From Paramacrobiotus metropolitanus (taxonomy: Eukaryota; Tardigrada; Eutardigrada; Parachela; Macrobiotidae), in the NCBI RefSeq assembly GCF_019649055.1, contig NW_026570222.1:1116001-1180000 (forward strand): a stretch of 64,000 bases of DNA, given 5' to 3'. The notes below the pieces were generated by a model, which saw only the letters and a list, made by a program, of their open reading frames with translations, had not been told where the DNA came from and searched no databases. Shown piece after piece: positions 56,672-64,000 of the stretch; within the stretch, counting starts at the first letter, position 1; every line of letters begins with the position of its first letter. The position numbers were made by a program, and so were the translations under genes.

Positions 56672-58006
56672 AGGTCGAACATTAATTGGCCGATGGAGAG
56701 TTGTGAAGATTTGTTTATGTGCAGTGAGGTGCTTGACCAATCATGGAAGTTTAAAATTATAAGATTCGCGGGGTTTTGTGTCCAAGCCCCAAAGTGTGTT
56801 TAGACAGTGTGTTGATTTTTGGATTTTGGCTTTATGAGTTGAATAAAACCACCAAAGCATATGCGTTACAAATCTGGTTGGTTGTTCCGTTTATCGGTAA
56901 CTCAAGTGGTTTACCTTTACGGTTAATGGAGCCCGAAATCTTTTGGACATTATTAAAAGTCATTTTTACCATCTTGGTTTCCTTAGTAATGTTGTTTGGT
57001 TTTGGCGGTTTTGCTGAAGTTCGAGCACATTAATGATGTACCTGCCCTGCAATGGTAGATCCAGTGATCAGTGACATTACGCTGTAATTGCTTTACAAAA
57101 AAACAGAATGCCCTTCTTTAGATTTCGCAAAGCACAATTTGCAGTGATTTTGCACTCGCAGTACGCGCTTTAGGTTAGCAATAGTTTCTTACCGTTTTAC
57201 TGCTTGAGTATATTCCGGGTATTTGCTTTTCTAATTACCCCGGTAAATACAACCGGCTGCCGGCATCAGTCCTTTGCAGTTTGCGGGAGTAGCAACGGCA
57301 CGAAGGCTCGAAGTAAATTATTACCTAACGTTTTATTAATAAGTGGCACAGAATACAAATCAGTACACATATATGAGCAAACCAAACAGGAAGCAGCCAC
57401 ACAAAACTTAATAATTATAACAATGTCAGAAGGAGCTCATTTTTAACTTGTTTACTCCATCCGTTGTTCTCACAACTGAAGCCGCATTGAGCCAATAATG
57501 ATATGATGGATGACCTTCCACTTGGTCCCGGCTTGAACCACAGGTGACAGGTCCACAACACCCAAAAGAGCTTGAACTCAAAGTACTTCAATGTAATTAA
57601 TTTACTTTATTATCATGATGAGCAGTCACACCCAGATACTAAAACACTAATTTTGCCCGAATGGGCATAAAGCAGAGTATAGCGTAGATTCACTGTAGAA
57701 TCGGTCCTATGCACTATGTACAATACAATCGTGCAAATCCATTATCTTCTTCCCTAATGACCAGTATCACTTGCTCCTCTCAGTCCTCTGGAGTCTAAAT
57801 GAAAATTTATGTGTCCGGCAGCTGTCAGAATAGCAAGGAAGTTTGACTGAGAATCCACTTAACGCAGGGAACACTGTCAAGAATCCAAGATTTACCGGTT
57901 AGTTATTTTGGTATACTTTCTGTACTCGTACTGGTACTAACATTACCGTACTTGTATTAGTACAAACTGTACTCGTACAGTCGTACAATATCATGGTGAA
58001 CTATAA
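56672..58006 (+). other. Intergenic region before the MITE
   Basis: No gene recognised. A GTAC/GTACTCG-rich stretch (about 57910-57990) precedes the transposable element. Confidence 0.5.
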
Positions 58007-58237
58007 GGGGGGATCCATAAATTACGTACGCAGCGAACCAGGGAGGGAGGGGTCCAAAAAGCGTGACAAGCTGTGACGGCCTCGACGAACCCAGGGGGGA
58101 GGGGGTGGTCAGCTCCATATATTACGATTGAACGAACCAGGGGGGAGGGGTCAAGCAAATGTGACGGACCGCTACGAAGGGGGAGGGAGGGGTGAAAAAA
58201 TCGTGGTTTTCTGCGTACGTAATTTATGGATGCCCCC
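58007..58237 (+). mobile_element. PIF/Harbinger-type MITE, 231 bp
   Basis: 27-nt terminal inverted repeats begin GGGGGGATCCATAAATTACG and its complement ends at 58237; they differ at one position (sixth base). Both ends are flanked by TAA (58004-58006 and 58238-58240), the 3-bp target preference of PIF/Harbinger elements. There is no coding capacity. The interior holds four G-rich repeats of the pattern CGAACCAGGGGGGAGGGG (near 58037, 58085, 58131 and 58174), giving marked strand asymmetry and quadruplex potential. Near-identical TIRs imply a recent insertion. Confidence 0.88.
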
Positions 58238-58240
58238 TAA

Positions 58241-58643
58241 ACCTAAATTCAACTTAGTACTTACTTAATACTGTAATGATCGCAAAACTCATCAGTATTC
58301 TGGATAGAATGCACCGGCTGTTCTTTGTTCTTCGACATTAGTTATTCGGGCTGTTCAAGGCAGTTTTCGGACTTGTTGCAGACTTGCAGCATAATATCAT
58401 TCTTCTTAAGTTGCTCTGGTTCATCGTCTGTCGGCTTTCTGCCAAATTCGCCTTTACTGTTTCTCGCATTACTCTGACTTGACAGTTGACAGGTAATTCG
58501 ACAGTAGTTTAATATGTGGTGTGGTTGCGGTCATTTCTTTGTCAGAAATTCCAGTGATCTAAAAAATTAGTCGCACTATCTTGCCACTTGCCAGCGTAAC
58601 GATTCGGTTTGTCAAAAAAGTGCAATAGCTTTTTATTTCAGTT
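58241..58643 (+). other. Spacer upstream of the cysteine-rich gene
   Basis: Presumed promoter and 5' UTR of the downstream gene; nothing else seen. Confidence 0.4.
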
Positions 58644-59201
58644 ATGGCTGATAATGCTCAGATGGAAATGATGGCAGCCATGATGCGCTTGAAAAACGAA
58701 GTCGACGAAAAGGTAAGTTCGTCTCTTATAACATTCCATAGCTTCGCTCACTGTTCAAGAGTCAGGGCTGCCAAAATTAAAGAATCCCCACAGTGAAGTA
58801 AATCACTTCTTGGATATGTTTCTGCGCTTTCTCCTATTGTATCACTCGTCACTCGTTGAGCCATTGCTAGTCGCTTTTTTATGAATGCTGTTATCTTTCA
58901 GAGGAAGACCACACCCAAATCGGAGCTGAAATGTATCAATTGCCACCACCATCCAACTGTCTTCCACAACGAAAACGCTCGAAAGGAGTTCGAGGAAATT
59001 TCGCAGATATGCGGTGCTTGTTGGGAAGTGATCACGCTGGAGCCTGACGCGACGAAGAGCGACATCGAAGCGGCTGAAAACATTCTCAAACTGCAGAATC
59101 GCACCTTCCACTACAAGCCGCGCGGATGGACTTGTTTGACGTGCAAGAAGCGACTGAATCACCAGTTCATGCAGGATAAATGCGACTGTATTTCATCTTG
59201 A
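58644..59201 (+). CDS. Unknown cysteine-rich, zinc-ribbon-like protein
   Basis: Exons 58644-58712 and 58902-59201 encode 122 residues starting MADNAQMEMMAAMMRLKNEV. Family not recognised. Four CxxC-like pairs are spaced along the chain: CINC, CGAC, CLTC, and CDC near the C terminus. There is also a His-rich CHHHPTVFH. This suggests two zinc-binding units separated by a helix (DIEAAENILKLQ). The methionine-rich N terminus may be a short helix. No signal peptide, membrane segment or DNA-binding basic patch. The intron of 189 nt (GTAAGT...TTTCAG) is well formed and supports a real host gene. Confidence 0.7.
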
Positions 59202-59918
59202 GGATTATTTCTTCGATACGGGTTAGCCGGAGGCCCGGAACCATGATTTGTACTGGGATTCATCGTTCCAAGTTTCTGACTCATTTTCAGCATTCTTTTC
59301 CTACAGTGTTTTTCTGCTATCCCTCTTTTTTGTAGTCATGCGGTAATTGTAGAACGTGCAATAGCCTGAATGGAGTAGAGCTTGCTTACAATTAGGCAAA
59401 TAGAAGTTCAGTTGACTTTTGAACCAACGAACTTTGCCAAATGGACTTTCGTTTTGTACCAAATCTTGAGCTTTAAAATCTCGTCGGAAGTTGTATTATA
59501 TTCTTACAATAATTATAAAAATCAGGCGCATAATTTTTTACCGTTTCTGCTTAAGTGTCACAGTAATGTCACTAATGTGTAAGTTTATATGTCTATTAGA
59601 GCAAGGAAATTTTAGTAAGCCATGAAATTTACTCCCCATTTTCCACAAATACTTTTACTTCGTAACTCATTTGTGAAGCTGCAGATTATACAGGAATGCT
59701 AGTAAATCAGCCAGGAACAAATTCCCGTCTTGCGTACATCACAAAAACATTCACCAGTAAATTCAGGACACATGCGCATCGGATGTTAGGCCTACTTAGC
59801 GGAAAACTGAATACAACTACAGTTAAGCAACAGCTCCACGGAAATATGCAAGAAAACCTCCGATTTCCGCTGTACACGACCTGTGATGAACACAAACCGA
59901 AGGGTTTATATGTCTTTA
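59202..59918 (+). other. Convergent spacer before TTC7
   Basis: 3' ends of the cysteine-rich gene (+) and TTC7 (-) converge here. AT-rich UTR-like sequence, nothing else seen. Confidence 0.5.
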
Positions 59919-62727
59919 TCAATACGATATGCACCGAGAAAAACTATGAAAGGGCTGAATCGGTTGCGACATTTCCATTCTTCGTGCGCGGTCCAAATAT
60001 TCCATGGCCATTTCGTCGTTTCCCTTCTCGAAATACAATTCGCCTAGAGCTGCCCAGGCTTCAAAGCAAGTGGAGTCGCCCTGCAAGGCTTCCCTAAAGT
60101 GCCGCTCAGCCTCATCATCGTATCCTTCCTTTCGCAACATCCAGCCGATCTGGATATGCGACGGTGCATGCCACGGATTCACAGCGAGGGCGTTTTCGAA
60201 AAACCGCCGTGCTTCCGCGCATGGTCCCTTTGTTCTCAACAACACACTTCCCTGTAAGTAGAAAACGAGAAACGAAGGTGGACCCGCCATAGCAGCCTCC
60301 GACAAACAGTCAACTGCATTATCCGGCTGATCCAGTGACAAATACAACTCTGCCATCAGAACCCATATATGCAGCTGACTGGAAAATGCACGCTGTGCGT
60401 TGGCCTTTGCCAGATAACTTCCAGTGGTAGATGCCATTTCGGAAATAGTACCCTCACCACGCGGTAACGTCATGCCCGATTCGGCCCGATATGAAAGCGT
60501 ATCGGCGCGGTCAACACTTCCTCCTCCCGGTCCGGAAGGGGAAATTTTTGGATTGGCTACAGTCAGACTGTTGTTGGGAAAAGTCAACGGAAGCGGGGAA
60601 AATTGAGCATTATACGCCAAGGGAGATACTGGATACGGCACTTCGGGACTAGTTGTGCGCATTCGTTCCCTTTCAGCCTCTCGCAGGTCCTTTTCATACA
60701 CGGCCTTCCAAGACCACAATAAATGCCGACAAGATTTCAAGGCGTTTTCTGCACCTTGAATTTTCGCCTGCAGTCGTATTTTGGTTAATTCGATTTCCAC
60801 GTCTTCGGAGAATTCTATTTCACATTTCTCCAGGACCGATAAAGCGTCTTCATAACGATGAGAGCATGACAGTATGAGAGCCAACAAATGATGAGCCGGC
60901 AGGTAATCCATATTCATTCTCAGGCACTTTTTAATCTGGCGAAATGCATCATCCATCCTACGATCCATACAGTACTCCAGAGCCAAATGGTAATGAATCA
61001 AGTAATCACCGGGATCTTCAGCCTCCGCCTGAAGGAGATAACTAATCGCTTTACCTCGCGCCAGGGCTTCCTGCTCGATATCACGGGCTCTCAGGGCTTT
61101 CAGCGAATGCGCCACTCCCAGCACCATACGAGCTCGCCCAGTATGCCGTGATTTCTCGGGCAATTTCGCCATTTCTTCGGCATAAAAAATTCCCCGGTCC
61201 AACAATGATAAATTATCTAAACAGATTTTTGACGCGAAAACTAATAGTGTTCGGTCTTTTGGCATGAACCGAAAAAACTGTTCAATAACATGAAGCGCCT
61301 TGCCGAAATCATTTTTCACAATCAGACTCATAGCGAACTGCCGCCAGATGTGCTGTGAATTTGGGCAGGATTTCGCCGCTCGTTCCAAAAACGGTATTCC
61401 CAACGAAATGTGGTGCAGTCGGCTGAAGGCAATTGTTCCTAGGTCACCCACTGCCGTGGCACTCATCAGTACCAATTTTTTCGAAATCGGATCTTCCAAT
61501 GGGCGACTGGCCAAATCACGAACGATTATGGCTTCGCAGATATACAGAAGCAGTACAATCTCTTCTAATATGGCCAACGGGATGAAACTGCCGTTGAGGA
61601 GGTACTTTTTGGGACGAGGAGCGGCGGATGTACCGGCAGCACCCGTTGAATATTTGCGCTCAGTGGAACGGGGCCCAATATAATGAATGCCCAGATAGCC
61701 CCGCAGCAGCATCTCCAATAACTGGCGGGCCAATGTTAGCCGCACTTTGCGGGTGCTGGGGCTCTCCATAGCCCGCAGTGACTCTCGGAAGCGAATCAGT
61801 GCATTGGACAACATTCCATGTTTTGCGTACATATTGGGCGTTCTTTTCAGTGCACTTTCCAGAAGATCACCGAGCTGAAATGGTGTCAGATCACCGGTAA
61901 GGCCGAGCGATTCCCGCACGGAGATATCCATTTGTCCGCAGGACAAGCTCAGATCATTGGCAATCTCGAAATTGCTCATTATACGCTCCACTTCTTCTCG
62001 CTTCACTTTACCGTTGGTCGTCAGCGCTGTCGCATTCTTCCACAAACAACACCCTTTCAAGCAAAACCCTTCGGCTATAGTTTTCAGGTTGCGCCGATTG
62101 GTCTCATGGGAAATGTCGATGTCGCTAATGTATCCTTTATCCAGGCTGATATTACACTGCTTGAAATCATCCAGTAGGAAGTACGTTTTCCCCAGAAGAA
62201 ACCATCCCAAGCGTACCGTCTCCGTCTGCAGTAAACAAAAAACAAACCATGTCAGAACATTGCAATAATAATAGGAGAACGCCAAAACTATGTTGGCAAA
62301 GAGTAACCCTTACAGGCAACGGAGTTTTTAGCAACTGTGTGAAGAGATTCTTCACTTCAACTAAAGCTTTTTTAGACTCATCCGGAACCACAGTCAACTG
62401 CTGCGCGCGGAGGAAATCCACAATTTGCTCTAATCTCGCTTCGGCTTGATAGAAGCTCACAACAGGATCTGCAGCAAACAGTAGCGATAAACCAACAACT
62501 TTATTACATATTAGAAATAACAGAAATTAACACCAAACGCAGTGCAGTTCTAACTATTACGAACCGAAGGATGAGTGGTGTGCCTTTTGATTTTCCGACG
62601 CCAATTCCAAAATCCTGTCCCACAGTCCTTCCTGGCGCAGTTTCTCCAGCTCCGCACGAATTGGTGATTTTATGGTTGTCAGTGGTATATCCGTGCGAGC
62701 GTTGGCAGGCTGCACGGGAGGAGGCAT
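59919..62727 (-). CDS. TTC7: Tetratricopeptide repeat protein 7 (TTC7)
   Basis: Exons 62727-62565, 62468-62314 and 62225-59919 join in phase to 874 residues, close to the vertebrate TTC7A/B length. TTC7 is the scaffold of the plasma-membrane PI4-kinase III alpha complex (with EFR3 and FAM126), maintaining phosphatidylinositol 4-phosphate. The N terminus has ELEKLRQEGLWDRILEL, the family's opening helix. The bulk is helical TPR-like repeats. Clear C-terminal TPRs include NPWHAPSHIQIGWMLRKEG and CFEAWAALGELYFEKGNDE. An internal low-complexity loop (about residues 640-700, Ser/Pro/Gly-rich) lies before the last repeats, as in relatives. Start is the first ATG in frame (MPPPVQPANAR). The first intron uses GTTCGT, a weaker donor, but this is the only choice that keeps the frame. 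Confidence 0.9.
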
Positions 62728-64000
62728 TTGTGGAAATGGACACTTCAGATCATCAGCAATCCTCAATTACTCTCCGTCCGGTGCCATCCAGCAGCATGCC
62801 ACAAGAGTGAAAAACATCACGCAGGCTCATTAGTGAACTGCAAAGGGACAATCTCTCTTGGATTTAGATTTCAGCGAATCAAATCGCGCGTAACCCGCGA
62901 AGAAAAGCAGGTTTGTTGAATACAAGAGTAACAAGAACACAAGACAAAAAACAATCCGGCCGAACGAATCAATAAAGGCAAATGAAATGCTCATATAAAA
63001 ATTTCAAACAAAATTTTAATTAGGGAACCAGCATCGATAGTTTTATACCTAATTTATAATTTAAAGCTACCAATAAAACATCAGCAACCTTATCAGAATT
63101 CACAGTTGACAATTCATAACCGAAAATTAAAGTGATAATTCTAAGCAGTGCTACAGGCTTAAACTGAGACACTCACCATTAATCAACATCACCTGTATAA
63201 ATTCCGAATTACCCAAGGAGAATATGAGATACAATTAAAACGCATAAGTAACGGCATCGAATTTAAGTAATCTTCAGTTCCGTCCGAACAGTGCAGGCCC
63301 TGGCGATGACTTGGAGCCTGGAAGGTAAGTGCGTACTGTAAGTACATTATAATACACTCGGGCCTCCGCTGCTACCCAAACAGGGAACATTCGCCCGCGT
63401 GTACCGCAGGCAGGATCGGAAACTGGGAGAGTGGGAATGTTATAAAAGTAACCGCCTCTTGGCGCAGCAAGCACTTGCACTTGAATGAATCAAAAAGAAT
63501 CGTTTAATGGTTCGTATTGAGTCTATTGATGAATACGCCATTAATCACAAATTTTTGTTAATTTTTCATTTTAGATAATTTGATTTTTAACTATTATGGA
63601 CAACAGATTTACCCGGCTTCAGTTTTTTTAGTCTATGGATCGTCGATAACTCCTTACTCCTTCATCCTTGTAAGTCGGAAGTCAAAACCATCATACTACG
63701 CGTACATGATAATTATGGTCGAATTAAGTACAGTGCTGTTGCAGTGACTGAATCCTATAGAAGTACTGATTTTGCTGCTTGCAACGTAGTTTTTGCACTG
63801 TGACCATAACAGCGTGCCCGATTAATAATTCAAATTAGACAAGGTGTTTATATGAAGTATTTGCGAAAACAAAGTCGAGGAAATCTTTGAACTCCTGATT
63901 TATCTGCATGCAGCATATTTTTAAACTGGGCGTTTGATGTAAACAGGTTTTCGGTTCGCGCTACTTGCTCCGTGAACACTGAACTAGACAGTTTCATGGC
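62728..64000 (+). other. Right-edge region upstream of TTC7
   Basis: Should contain the TTC7 promoter (- strand). No ORF, RNA gene or repeat that I can support. Confidence 0.45.

Noticed and set aside
59696-60097. 133-residue + frame opposite the TTC7 3' end
   Set aside because: Antisense to clear TPR coding sequence.
1-64000. CRISPR arrays, bacterial operons or rRNA genes
   Set aside because: No regularly spaced repeats, no rRNA-like sequence, and host genes are intron-rich eukaryotic genes.

Overview
The window is nuclear DNA of an invertebrate animal. The conserved genes have many short introns (about 45-200 nt) with ordinary GT-AG sites. A Shroom gene (PDZ plus ASD2) marks a metazoan. 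The ATP synthase subunit f carries the N-terminal extension familiar from insects, which suggests an ecdysozoan. A tardigrade would fit, but nothing here proves it.

Left third (1-18.2 kb), accessory DNA. The 3' part of a Ty3/gypsy-type Gag-Pol reading frame runs off the left edge and stops at 5342. Its order is unusual: zinc knuckle, aspartic protease, integrase-type HHCC zinc finger, reverse transcriptase, RNase H. No DDE integrase core is visible, either between the zinc finger and the RT or after the RNase H. Downstream lie seven compact reading frames that I cannot assign to any family, six on + and one on -. They are intronless or have one intron, and several have their own TATA-like or palindromic upstream elements. 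A possible eighth frame has a C-terminal hydrophobic segment. In the middle (9.44-10.11 kb) are four consecutive degenerate tRNA-like sequences with A-box and B-box motifs, each followed by a T-run. Two intergenic motifs recur in this block. A giant retroelement or endogenous virus-like module is the main hypothesis. No LTR could be identified, because the 5' half is outside the window.

Middle and right (19.4-62.7 kb), conserved host genes, with CDS reconstructed by splicing: Shroom (+, 8 exons, 19.4-33.7 kb, very long introns); TYW2/TRMT12 (-, 2 exons, 34.3-36.1 kb); WASHC4/SWIP (-, 39.5-43.8 kb, first exon not found); AP-2 alpha-adaptin (+, 18 exons, 46.0-50.9 kb, 949 aa, phases all consistent); Transformer-2 (-, 8 exons, 52.4-53.8 kb, 270 aa); ATP synthase subunit f (+, 4 exons, 56.0-56.7 kb); an unidentified cysteine-rich zinc-ribbon-like protein (+, 58.6-59.2 kb); and TTC7 (-, 3 exons, 59.9-62.7 kb). 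A tentative three-exon microprotein gene lies at 44.7-45.2 kb.

These host genes are functionally unrelated neighbours. Several concern membranes and trafficking (AP2A, WASHC4, TTC7, Shroom), but no operon-like logic is implied. A 231-bp PIF/Harbinger-type MITE with a TAA target-site duplication sits at 58.0 kb. Inverted repeats occur in two Shroom introns.
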